Shown here: piece by piece, positions 30,791 through 41,139 of the stretch
Position numbering within the stretch: the first letter of the stretch is position 1
Layout of the letters: each line of letters starts with the position of its first letter
Source of the DNA: Neopestalotiopsis rosae
Taxonomy: Eukaryota > Ascomycota > Sordariomycetes > Amphisphaeriales > Sporocadaceae
Assembly (NCBI GenBank): GCA_023078685.1
Contig: JALGAS010000003.1
Span: 1 to 64,000 of the forward strand
Length of the DNA stretch: 64,000 nt
Direction: 5' to 3'
Position numbers and translations under genes: made by a program
Notes under the pieces: model-generated
Database searches by the model: none
What the model was told of the DNA's origin: nothing
The model's input: the letters and a program-made list of their open reading frames with translations, nothing else

Positions 30791-31348
30791 TTATCTGGAC
30801 AAATACCAATCACGCTGCGATAGCATCCAGAACAGCCCCGTGCCAGCCGTGACAAAAGCAAACGACCCCTCCTTCATTCTCACGGTCTTGTACACGAGTA
30901 GTTCCGTGCCGTAGAGGAACAGCACCCCGGCAAATGTTGCGGCGGCGAGGTCGTACAGGGCGGCGTTGGTGAGAGCGTATGCTGCAGACACCCGAATCAT
31001 GCCCGTGTAAATGTTCTTTACCCCGTATACGCGGGCCAGCAGCCCCGTGTCCGGGGTCTTGGGCGGGCTGGCTGGGCCGCTGAACGCACGCATGGATGTG
31101 CGCGGGCCCTTGACGTAGCAAACTGCTCTAAAGGGATTGCCATCAAGTGTCAGTCATATTGCTACTCGACTGTTTGCCATGTTAATTGTAGATGTCACGA
31201 ACGAGTGAATCATGGCGGAAGCGCCAGCCTTCAAGGTTGCATTAGTCAACAGTCCTCGGTCTCCTTTTGCCAACAGCGGACTCGAACTCACGTATAGCAG
31301 AAAGTAAGGCAGCAGGCCATCGTGCTGTGGGAGGTATGCTGAAGCCAT
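30791..31348 (-). CDS. ERG28: ERG28-like sterol biosynthesis scaffold
   Basis: Three exons are proposed, 31348-31292, 31228-31166 and 31108-30791, giving about 145 aa, normal for Erg28. Erg28 is a small ER-membrane protein that tethers the sterol C-4 demethylase complex. The start MASAYLPQHDGLLPYFLL and the body RVYGVKNIYTGMIRVSAAYA, LYDLAAATFAGVLFLYGTEL and FAFVTAGTGLFWM match the family's four hydrophobic helices. An upstream in-frame ATG (31372) exists, but the family begins near the one chosen. The first junction (LLY/AGASAMIHSFVT) is good. The acceptor of intron 2 is uncertain; I chose the CAAG/GGC site because the nearer TTTAG gives the wrong frame. Confidence 0.75.
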
Positions 31349-31667
31349 CGTCGCTCTTGATAACACAAACAATGTCTATCACAAGTTCACCGCAAGAATT
31401 TGGTGTGGAATGACCAAGATTCTTGAGGGTGATGTTCTTGGGTATATCCAACTAAGATCTCACTGTCCAGGCTAAACCCTTTCTGGAGTCTCGGTGTAAA
31501 CACAACACCAACGGACAAGCTGCATAGGGGCCAAGGACATCTTCGCATCAGACAATCAAAATTGATATGCATAATTTAATACGAATTAGAAAGGCGAGGG
31601 TATTCCGAGAGATCGATTCATAACCATAGTTTAATTCTTGAATTTTCCAATCCACAATGGTGACCTA
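31349..31667. other. Spacer between the ERG28-like and beta-galactosidase genes
   Basis: About 320 bp, tandem gene arrangement. It holds the 3' flank of the beta-galactosidase gene and the ERG28 promoter. No further gene seen. Confidence 0.5.
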
Positions 31668-34600
31668 CTATTCCAGCAGGACTTCAAATTCAAAGTCCTT
31701 GTTTTGGAGCGCATACTCGTCCCTCGTCTTTGGTCCACACGAGCCGCTGCCCAGACCGTGGTGCGCAGCATCGAGCCTCAGCACCACGTTGTCCGTCCGC
31801 TTCCTGTGCAGCTCATACGGGTGCGCCGCCGCCTCGACGTCCTTGACGCGGTAATGCGACGCGTTGAAGTCGAATAGCTTGCGGTTCTTCTGTCCCTCAC
31901 CATTGTCTCCTTCGAGGTCCACAAACTGCGCCGTGATGGCCGCCTCGCCGCTCGCGTGCGAGAACTTGACCCAGCGCGTGTCGGTCCGGTTGCCGCCCTC
32001 CTGCGGGTACTCGTACTCGGTCCACAGCTCCGAGACGGCCGAGACGCCGTACACGCCCAGCCGCTGCGACAGCTTCTTGTCGCTGTAGCTCTCGCCGGGG
32101 CCGCGTCCGTACCACGTGACGGCGCTGCTGCCGCTGCCATCTTTCTTCTCTTGATCGGAGCCGCCGCCGCCGCCGCCCGCCCAGTCGCTCGGCAGTTCCA
32201 TGCTAAAGCCCACGCGCGGGAGCGTCCGTGGCAGGTTCACCCCCCTAGGGTGACCCTTTACGCGGACGGCCAGCGTCCCCGCGGCGCTGAAGGTGTAGGA
32301 AATGTCGAGGTCGATGGACCACGAAAGCACCAGGGGGCGGAACTGCTGCTGCACGGAAACCGTAAATGTCTGGCCGTCGTCTGACGACGACCAAGAGCTG
32401 CCGCGGCTGTACGTCTTGGCCAGGTGCAGCAGCTGCTGCTTCCAGTCCTTGCCGTCCGAGATGCCGAGGCCCAGGTCGTTGTCGGTCGGGGCGCGCCAAA
32501 AGGTGACGTCGGGGCTGGCGGCCAGGAACTCGGTCGAGTTCTTGACGAGGGAGCGCAGCTTGCCCTCGATGGGCGAAAAGATCCAAGTGGTGCTCGGAGA
32601 TTTGATGGTCAGCAGGCCCGAGCTCTCCGTCACTTCCAGCTTGGCGGATGACGACGGCGAAGACTGGACAGTAGCGACTGGGATCGGGGTGTTGGTGATA
32701 GGTATCTCTTCAAAGGCGATCTCGAAGCCCTTTGACAACGAAAGGGTCTCGGTACGCTGGCGGAAGGAAAGCTGCGCGATGCCCTCTCCAGAGATTGTAG
32801 TTGTCGGGGAGGGCAGGGTCAGTTCCGCCGTTTCCCCTGGGGCAAGGCCAGAAGGCAGATCAATCGTTCCCGTCTGAGCGGTGGGCTTGCCATCATCGAG
32901 GATCAGGTACGAGCATTCGACGTGGTCCAGTGTCACAAAGTCATATCTGTTGATGATGGTGGCCGTGGTTGTGGTGTAGGAGATGACCTTGATCGGTTCA
33001 ATGGCCTTCTTGTATTCGAGCAGACCCGGTGTGGGTGTATGGTCCGAGAACAAGACGCCGTCCATGACAAAGTTGCTGTCATTGGGCTCATCGCCAAAGT
33101 CTCCGCCGTATGCATAGTATTCCTCGCCCGTCTCCTTGTCCTTGGTCAAGAGTCCGTGATTGGCCCACTCCCACACGAAGCCACCCTGTAGCTTTGGGTA
33201 CTTGTAAAAGGCATCGACATACTCCTTGATGTTTCCTGGCCCGTTGCCCATGGCGTGGATGAATTCGCAGAGGACCAAGGGCTTTTTCTTGCTCTCGTCC
33301 TGCCCAAATGCAACAATTTCCTCAATGGCCGGGTACATGCGCGAGTACATGTCCATTGTCTCGGCGTATATGTCAGCTTCGTAGTGAACAGGCCGGCTGT
33401 CGTCGTAGGACTTGATCCAGTTGTACATGGCCTTGAAGTTCCTGCCATAGAATGCTTCATTGCCCAACGACCACATGGTCACGCAGGCATGGAGTTGGTC
33501 GCGGCGGACCAGTTGTTGCGCACGGTCGACATAGGCCTTTTCCCATTCAGGGTTATCGGTTGTCCACTTGGCAGCGGCCATGCGAGTCAAGAGCTGGCGC
33601 TCGCGGAAAGGGAGAGCTCTGTCTTCGGCGGAGAGCGAGGCGTCGACTGTCTCATGTCAGTATATTTGATTTGATTTTATGAGTAGAGACTAAGATGGCA
33701 TTCGTCTTACCAACGGACTCGAAACCGTGACACTCCAGATCGGCTTCGTCCATTACCCAGAACTAATGATTGATCAGTAATTTATCGTGAATTGGGCCCA
33801 TCCATGAAGGTTTCAACTCACGCCAAGTTCATCGGCAAGATCATACAGACGAACATCGCTGGGCTGGTGAGAGGTTCGAATAGCGTTGATGTTGTGGGTC
33901 TTCATGAGTAGCAAGTCCTGTTTCATGAATCCATACGGAACAGCTCGTCCGAATTGCGGGTGGTGTTCGTGGCGATTGGCGCCCTTGAGGACAATGCGTT
34001 TTCCATTCACCTTGATCAGCCCGTCCTTCATTTCTACTTGCTTGAACCCGATACGGTGGGCAACAAAGCTGCTACCGTTCAGGGAGACGAGAAGGTGGTA
34101 CAACGTGGGCGTCTCAGCTGTCCACTTGGAAGGGTTTTCAATGGGGAATGAAAAGTCGTTAGAGCCTCCAAAGGCCGACCTGGTAGCCTGGGCAATGATT
34201 TTGCTCTTTGACGGGTCGAACAGCTCGACCTTGAGCTGTCCAGAGCCTGCGAGATCGACGCGGACTTTGAGGTCTGCATCAACATAATCCTTGTCGAGCT
34301 TGGTCTGGACAAAGAGGTCTTCGACTCTTGTCGTCGCCGGGAAGCCCAACAGATATACATCGCGGTAGATACCGCTCATTCTCCATTGGTCCTATTTGTT
34401 GTATTAGCACTACTTTGTACTCCCTCAGTCTCTAACTTCTTCGACAACAAATCGACTGACCTGATCTTCGATGTAAGTGGCGTCGCTCCATTGGTAGACC
34501 CTCACTGCCAGGGTATTCTCGCCGCTCTCGTCAACAGTGCCCGTGATGTCGAACTCGGACGGGTTTCGGGAGCCCTGGTGATATCCAATCTCCTTGCCAT

Positions 34601-35072
34601 TGACCCAAACGTGAAAGGCAGAGTCTACGCCCTCGAACCTGAGTCTCAGCTGCGTACCGCGCAGATTCGGGGGCACGGTAAACTTCTTGACATAGGATCC
34701 CGTCTCATTGTCGTCAAATGGGACGTTTGGCGGGTCGACGGGGATGGGAAAGTTGACGTTGGTGTAGTGAGGACCCTTGCCAAAGCCGTCCAGCTGCCAC
34801 ATACTGGGGACTGCGACACTGTCCCATTTTGCCGTGTCAAATGCTGGGCTCTCGAATTCTTCGGGAGCCTCGAATGGATTCTTTGAGTGCTTGAATTTCC
34901 AGTCATCTCCGGACAGTGTGTGCGTCTTGGATTTTGTGATATCGTAACTCAATGCATCATCGGCCGAGTCGTACACGTAAAAGTTGGCACGCGGGGTTAG
35001 TGTGTTCCTATGAAGGACATCGAGATTGTTCCAGTCTGGCTGAGCCGCCGGGTGGACCTTGGCCGAAGACAT
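31668..35072 (-). CDS. GH2 beta-galactosidase (LacZ/LAC4 type)
   Basis: Hydrolyses terminal beta-D-galactosides such as lactose. Four exons: 35072-34461, 34391-33822, 33762-33711 and 33646-31668 (introns 69, 59 and 64 bp, all canonical), 1,070 aa, close to bacterial LacZ. There is no signal peptide, so it is likely intracellular. Domain order: N-terminal sugar-binding (PSMWQLDGFGKGPHYTNV, GSRNPSEFDIT), immunoglobulin-like, TIM barrel (RIVLKGANRHEHHP, NINAIRTSHQP), then the beta-galactosidase small chain domain near the end (WYGRGPGESYSDK). The acid/base Glu is in MWSLGNE (about residue 475) and the nucleophile Glu in VLCEFIHAMGNG (about 539), matching E461 and E537 of E. coli LacZ. No lactose permease lies beside it. 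Confidence 0.93.
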
Positions 35073-35754
35073 TTTGTTTTCGTGGTGTAAGATTTATTCT
35101 GTTCACACCATCAGCTTCCTCCCTAAAAATCAAGCAAGAAGAAGACGAGATCAAAGAAACAAAAAGAGCACATGTTTGCAGCATCACTGCGTCCTTTTTA
35201 TGATGCCCATCGGCTGTGTATCCCGACTAATACTCCTCGTTCCGAAGCGGACCGTGGGGTAATACCCACCTCCCCACTAACATGCCAAGTGGTAACGTGG
35301 GATGAGGAGAACAACGGGCACTATAGGTGAGTTTTCCGCTGGTCAACAGACACCATGTGGATTATCAGATATTAATTCACACGCGAGACGGTGTCTCCAG
35401 CAAACTGCCAAGAACAGCCAGCCTTGCATCTTTGAATTACATAAAACCTTGGCTTTAATGGCAGGATTTGAACCCTCTTCTTCCCTTTTTCTTCTTATCA
35501 AAAAAGAGAGGCATTTGCCAGAATCTCACAGGAGGGAAGTTGAATCTTCAGAGCTACAGTTTGTTCAAGCAGCAATCTGACCCCTTGCATCACAAAGTAG
35601 CCATAAAAAGCAGAACAGAATACGAGAAGTGGTGTATCATAATTCATTTGTATTGAATATGCAAGTTGCCTATCTGCAACCATTTAGCGAATTACATGCA
35701 ATGAGGACTGTCGATTGCCGCACCCATGTGACAACTCATTTGTTGAGATACCAA
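35073..35754. other. Intergenic between beta-galactosidase and PTPA genes
   Basis: No convincing gene. It holds the beta-galactosidase promoter and the 3' flank of the PTPA gene. Confidence 0.5.
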
Positions 35755-37035
35755 TCAGTCAAATGGTATCCTCCGGAGTGAATCTCCTCCATTGCGTTTT
35801 TTCATTTCTTGTGCCGCAGCGAGACTACTGGGTACCTTGATACCACAACAGTCGCCCCACGAGTTGAGTTGATGCATATGTTTGACGCCGTCGTGCTCAA
35901 CCATGACTGCACCGCCTTCCGTCTCATCCTCCTCTCGTGACACGCCAGCCTCCTCTTCTGTACTCATACCCTCGACGGCCGGGACCAAAGAACCAAAGAG
36001 GAAGTGTTGCATGACGGGCAACTTTCGAAGGACTTCAGCGACAAACATCTTCCGCATGCCGCCTTCGACCTTCTCCCAATTCTTGGCCGACGAGATATCG
36101 TCCAGCATTGGACTGTGCCACCGCAAACCCTTGACAGTCTTTGTAGAGTTGACAAAATCGACTTGACCCAGATACATGAACTCGTTTCCAAATTCCTCAA
36201 GCGTCAACTGTTGATGTATGGCAAGTGGTGTAATAAAAGGGTGGTGAAGCAGTTGACTAGCTCCGAATAAGAATGGCAGGAACTGATAATCGTCGAGGCC
36301 CCAAACGCCATGGGAGCCAGCCGGCTCAAGATAGTAAGTTGACTGAATCGCCCGCATCAAGGCCAAATACCGCACAAACACGCGGAGAACAAGAGGTTTA
36401 AAGTCCGATGCCCTGATAATCTGTAGCTGATAAAGACACAGTAGCCATATCACAAAGTTGAGTTCATGGCCAGATCCGTAGTCTATACGTGTGCGGTTGC
36501 CGAAAGATTGGAGTATGTACGTCTCGACTTCAGCGATCGCCTCCGAAGAGGAGAGTCCAAGTTTCTGATGCCACGAGGCACTGGCAGATTTGGTCTTATC
36601 CAAGAAGGAGCGGAAGAGCTTGTTGCCAAATCTCGAGCCTCCCGAGTCATCTGGTGGTGTGGCTACAACCAAGGCTTCGGCATCATCCAGGATAGACAGA
36701 ATGGCTTTGACGGAGTCGCTCAAGTCCTCATCCTTGACGGATGAAATAGGAGTATCCTTGACTGCGTCGGACAATCCAAAGATGAACGCCAAGATGAGTT
36801 TGTAAGCAGAGGACTCCAAGAAAAGTTCGTGGTCCTTCACTGAAAGTATCCTCCTCGAAGGAACCTGGTGGGTTATCGAAGCTAGGTCTGGCGGTGATGG
36901 CAGAGCTGGAGTCTCTGGGATAGCAATGGGGTTCGAAGGCGGAGCTCGCCGTCGCCTTGGTTCCAGCTTGGGTAGTCTGTCCCTGAGGTTAGGGATGGTG
37001 GATGGCGGTGGAATTGTGGGCCGCGACTCGGCCAT
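35755..37035 (-). CDS. PP2A phosphatase activator (PTPA/Rrd family prolyl isomerase)
   Basis: 426 aa, single exon. PTPA proteins are peptidyl-prolyl isomerases that activate PP2A-type phosphatases. The first 60 residues are Pro/Arg-rich and probably disordered. The fold core runs from ILSVKDHELF (about 65) through FGNRTRIDYGSGHELNF (about 180) and HGVWGLDDYQFLPFLFGASQL (about 240) to LPVMQHFLFGSLVP, all signature PTPA blocks. The C-terminus has an acidic insert (STEEEAGVSREEDE) and ends near WGDCCGIKVPSS. I cannot decide between the Rrd1 and Rrd2 paralogues. It is divergent from RRP46 across a 600-bp shared promoter region. Confidence 0.92.
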   Translation of the reverse strand: MAESRPTIPPPSTIPNLRDRLPKLEPRRRRAPPSNPIAIPETPALPSPPDLASITHQVPSRRILSVKDHELFLESSAYKLILAFIFGLSDAVKDTPISSVKDEDLSDSVKAILSILDDAEALVVATPPDDSGGSRFGNKLFRSFLDKTKSASASWHQKLGLSSSEAIAEVETYILQSFGNRTRIDYGSGHELNFVIWLLCLYQLQIIRASDFKPLVLRVFVRYLALMRAIQSTYYLEPAGSHGVWGLDDYQFLPFLFGASQLLHHPFITPLAIHQQLTLEEFGNEFMYLGQVDFVNSTKTVKGLRWHSPMLDDISSAKNWEKVEGGMRKMFVAEVLRKLPVMQHFLFGSLVPAVEGMSTEEEAGVSREEDETEGGAVMVEHDGVKHMHQLNSWGDCCGIKVPSSLAAAQEMKKRNGGDSLRRIPFD

Positions 37036-37635
37036 GGTAAGTTCTGCTGCGAGGAAGCTTTACGAAGACAGTGATGAATTTGAACAGTAGTTGTATTTTG
37101 AGAGACAATGTGCAGCTCAGGAGTCTTTTGGGAGTGGGTGACCCTGTGGGAACCTTGATGACTTGAAATGTCGCGTTGACGAGGATTAGTCGTTGACGTG
37201 TACCTAGAAGGTTCCGCGAAAGAATGGTTACAAACAACAAAGAGGTGGTAGGTAAGTAGTTGCTTAGTTTTTAGAGCTCATGGTGGAAGTCGATGCACGC
37301 CACCAAGATAGATGCTTCAAGGTCCAGGAAATGCCCCGCGATTTTGCGGACGTCACAATTTGACTGTGGCTCGGTGCCTGAGTTCTGAGTGCCTGCATTT
37401 CCACGCTAAGTGAGGGGCGTTGGCGATTACAACTGTGGGTCACAAACTTTTAAATGGGCTTTGCTTTTGGCTTGCGACTTCATCAACCCAATGCAGTACA
37501 GACTCAAGTGGTTTTTGCATTTCCATTCAACCTTTCTCTCTCACTTTCAGGTCGCCCATGTGGACGCATAGACTGCAACAGACATTGTCCTCTTCTTGAC
37601 TTGCAACGAGACCATCACCTGGATACATCTGAAAA
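37036..37635. other. Bidirectional promoter region, PTPA and RRP46
   Basis: 600 bp between divergent start codons. It contains pyrimidine-rich tracts such as TTTCTCTCTCACTTTC near 37535 before the RRP46 start. No gene seen. Confidence 0.5.
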
Positions 37636-38513
37636 ATGTCAGCCACTCACGAACCAGCAGCGATTCTGTCGCATCTGCAGAGCGCAGACGGCTCGGCAAC
37701 ATTCTCTTACGCTGGCTATACCGTCACTGGAGCTGTCAATGGCCCGATAGAGGTGCAGAGAAGAGATGAACTGCCCGAGGAGGCCGTCGTCGACGTGATC
37801 GTACGACCAGCTGCAGGGGTTGGAGGTACGATCATGGCATGACACCTGCACTCTATAATCCAAGACTAACCCGTGTGTTGATATATAGGAACAAGAGAAC
37901 GTCATCTAGAGTCTCTGCTGCAGTCCACGCTACGCCAGATTATTCTCATTGGCAACTTTCCCAGGACACTCATTCAAATCACCCTGCAGGTTATTGTAGC
38001 TCCGGAAAATGAGTATGTCAATACCAAGGTCACCCAAGCGAGCACGGTAAGCTTTTCACTGTTCACCCTTGTTGTCATACGCACGGTTTTACTGAATATG
38101 ATTGCAAGAACTTGCCTATTTTGCCGGCCTTGATACAAACCTCTGTCTTGGTTCTTCTATCAGCCGCCATCCCGTTGACAGCAACATTGACGTCTGCTAC
38201 CCTGGCAGTCATGTCGGATAATGGAAACAGTACAATTACTACCAACCCCACAGCTCGGGAAATCGAATTGTCCAAGTCACTCCACGTCTTTGTCTACACG
38301 TCCCACGACGACCTTGTGTTGAGCGAAAGTGAGGGCGAGTTCACTTTTGGAGAGTGGTCGCGCGCCTTCGAAGCCGCGAAACAGCAATGCTGCGTGCAGT
38401 CTCAATCGGAAGACGTGGACATGGACAATGACGCTCGAGCTGGAGCGGATCTCAAGCATTTTACGCGATCAACAATGAAAGCACAAATCGCCTCGGACCT
38501 GCACTGGAAGTAG
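37636..38513 (+). CDS. RRP46: Exosome core subunit Rrp46 (RNase PH fold)
   Basis: A ring subunit of the nuclear/cytoplasmic RNA exosome, which processes and degrades RNA 3' to 5'. Exons 37636-37825, 37889-38046 and 38109-38513 (introns 63 and 62 bp), 250 aa. RNase PH-like features: GYTVTGAVNGPIEVQRRDELP near the start, ATVDVIVRP-like VVDVIVRPAAGVGGTRERHLE, and the second-half blocks LPALIQTSVLVLLSAAIPL, LTSATLAV and SKSLHVFVYTSHDDLVLSES. The EFTFGEWSRAFEAAKQ helix follows. Eukaryotic Rrp46 is catalytically inactive and structural by family knowledge. Confidence 0.9.
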
Positions 38514-39871
38514 CATTCACACTTGGAATTCCAGACTTTGCTTCCGTTCAACATCCACCAGCATTGCGCGACACTTCCGAGATTTGCGTCGTAGTTGCGG
38601 TCAGCTCAAAAGCGGTTTGGTGTCAACAGGGGAAGAAAGGTGATGCAGGAAGTGGACTGGTACAAAACAGCGGCATCTCAAGCCGGAGAAACGTGGCTTG
38701 CAACTATTTTGGGTGCTGCTTGTAGTTCGGTGGCGTGAGAAGATCGCGGCAATCCTTTCATGCGTGTTTGCGGCGATCTCATGTGCCAACACAACATGTT
38801 TCGACAAGTTGCGCCTATCATGATGGGCATAACAATCATGAGTCGACCGAGGATATGGCGATTGGCTACATCGCAGATAACGACTATGCCCTTTGGTGGA
38901 TTAGCACATTCGAAGCGGCTCTTGCCACAAGCATGCGTTTGAGTTTGCCCATGTGGATATGGTCGTGTTTCACCCTCAACCACTTATCGAGCTGAGAGCC
39001 AAGCGCGAGCACCAAGGTCAGCTCTCTTCGGACAGAAAAGACGACAGGAAAACACCAGATATGTGGACGCGACTAAAAAAAACATGGGGAATCAAAAAGC
39101 GAGAGTAAACAGCAATATTGGCCAGGGTGTGCCGCATACCCATGAGTTGAGTCGAGTGTAGCTCAATATCAGCGCGAACCCCAGATGGCCAGGTGATGGC
39201 TCTTCGATAGCAGCTTGGCAGCTATAGGCTCAGGGATTTTTCAGGGAAACCCGACTAGAATCAGCACAATACCCGCCGGATATGTGTGATGGCCACTAGG
39301 ACAGCGCCTTCGCGGGAGACTTAATACAGAAATTCCATTCGTTCTGAAAACGAAAGCTTCAAACACAGCGGATTATGCGGGATCACGCCCTGAGAAAGTG
39401 GGCCTATTTTTCCCAGGAGGCTCAAGGAGGCTCGAAATGCGAAACTAAAAGGTCTTGGCGGGAGAACATGAGGTGGATCCTTTCTGTACAACAGGCCGAC
39501 TTGAGACGGCATGCCACGCACCAGCACCAGCCAGACCTCTGGCACCCAGCACCCAGCCCAGCTTGCCAGCAATAATAGCCTTGACCATGGTGATTCTCGC
39601 TTGTGCATATCCCCTGTCAACGACGGCGGGAGTTGAGACCGATGCTACTGACGAACGCCCCTCGTTGACGGGTCCGCGTCCACGTCCATTTTACATTATG
39701 CAGGGAATGAGTGGCAGGAGAAGTCGAGAAGCAATTGCGAGACCACAGTCCCGGGATGCCCCCACTAAGCTGCCACTTCTAGCACGGATAGCGGCAAAGG
39801 ATGAGTATGGGGTTCCGTCCGTCCACCGTTGCGATGTACACCAGACTGTTCCATCTTCTGCCTCTCGAGCC
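38514..39871. other. Intergenic region, no gene recognised
   Basis: 1.36 kb. Several short ORFs on both strands have no recognisable domains and overlap one another. I see no tRNA or repeat. Confidence 0.45.
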
Positions 39872-40855
39872 TCAAAGATGATAAGATGCTCGAGTCGTGC
39901 CCGTCTTTCTAGCTGTTTCTCCTTCTCTCGTTAGTCTTGTAGACCCAACCGTCGTCAAATCCCACCCTCCCCCAACCCGCGCGTGCGCAAGCAGCGAAGC
40001 AGAGCTCTGGTAGTTCTCGCAATTACCTAGTTTACCGTCTTTGCCTCTTCTTCTTTCTTTCAACTTCAATTCCCCAAGTTTCAGTCCTTTGTGCTCCTCG
40101 GAACCCTGTTCTTGGCATTCGCCCGACAGCTTTGATAGCATTTCTTCGGATTTTTTTCTATACAAACTTATTTTAATTTCTTGGATTCTTGGCAATTTCT
40201 GAACCGGCCTTTCAGCAACCTCACTCCAACCGACGTCAATTCCAGACAAGTCTACATTTCGTTCCGTGGATCTTGAGCATTGTAGATCAACTTCTGCGGC
40301 CTTCTTACCGATAGATTCGCACAACGACAGCATTGCGTGCAAAGAAGAGAGACTATACACTTCCATAGACGACTCGTTATTTGCATTATTATCAGCATTC
40401 GCGTTTTCAAGTTCAAAGATACCCCCTTCGACTGTCATTCTCTCGGATCCTGCAACGTCAGCAGCCATAATCATCGCTTCTCCCTGCTCTGCAGCCTTTT
40501 TGAGCCACAAGATTACTCGACACACCCAAGTTTACACTGCAGCTGGGCTGACGAAAATCATATCACATTCTTTGTCCAACCGCATTGAGTCTGCAATAGT
40601 CGTGTGTAAGTCCAGCTCTCTCACAGGACATTGGCATCCAACCGATGGTCCGAGACAATCACATGTCTGGCTGCACTCTCTATTGGATGAAAGCAGCTCG
40701 CCAATCAAAACTTGGGTGATATTGGTTGACTGACACAGGCTATAGTGTTCGGGACTTTCCAGACATTCAGCATTCTTAGGCTGTGTAAAGGTTTCCTCCA
40801 GCCGCGCATTTCCAACTAAAGCGAAATCAACTCGCTCCCCGGAACGCTTCGCTTG
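39872..40855 (-). pseudogene. Cysteine-rich protein gene with in-frame TAA, perhaps an AflR-domain remnant
   Basis: One - strand frame stays open from 40855 to 39872 except for a single TAA at 40532-40534 (SPAAV-stop-TWVCRVILW). The first part has FALVGNARLEETF, HYSLCQSTNITQVLIGELL and then C-x3-C-x-C-x6-C-x-C. The second has ILWLKKAAEQGEAMIMAADVAG and, near the end, IQEIKISLYRKKSEEMLSKL. The layout (CSQTCDCL...CQC...helix) recalls the C-terminal AflR-type domain of some Zn2Cys6 regulators, but no zinc cluster is found upstream, where the NAD kinase begins on the other strand. CAA to TAA would explain the stop. A short intron (GT at CPV, AG at CTGCAG) is an alternative. The product is not certain. 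Confidence 0.35.
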
Positions 40856-41139
40856 CTATTCGTGTCACAGAGGCTCGGAGCAAGACAGACAACATAGGTT
40901 TTGCACTACCTTTGGGCTAGCCACAAGGGGTGTACACGATACATTTTTACCTTGCACATCTCCAGACCTGCTAGGTTAAACTCCAGGTAACCTTCTTTGG
41001 AGAAGTACTCTGTAGAGTCAGCAAGCAAGTAGGATCGACAGATCGGTAAAGAAACCAGTTCTATTTCAGAACCACCCCTGCAGTACGACGAACCCAAGGT
41101 TGCATCAAGTTTCGGCCGGGGTTTTCGAAGCTTATCTCC

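Noticed and set aside
35440..35480. GGGTTCAAATCC on the - strand, like a tRNA B box
   Set aside because: No matching A box, D arm or acceptor stem at tRNA spacing, and the T stem pairs poorly.
39455..39934. 159-aa ORF on the + strand
   Set aside because: Low-complexity Pro/Ser/Arg composition, no domain, and no supporting splice or start context.
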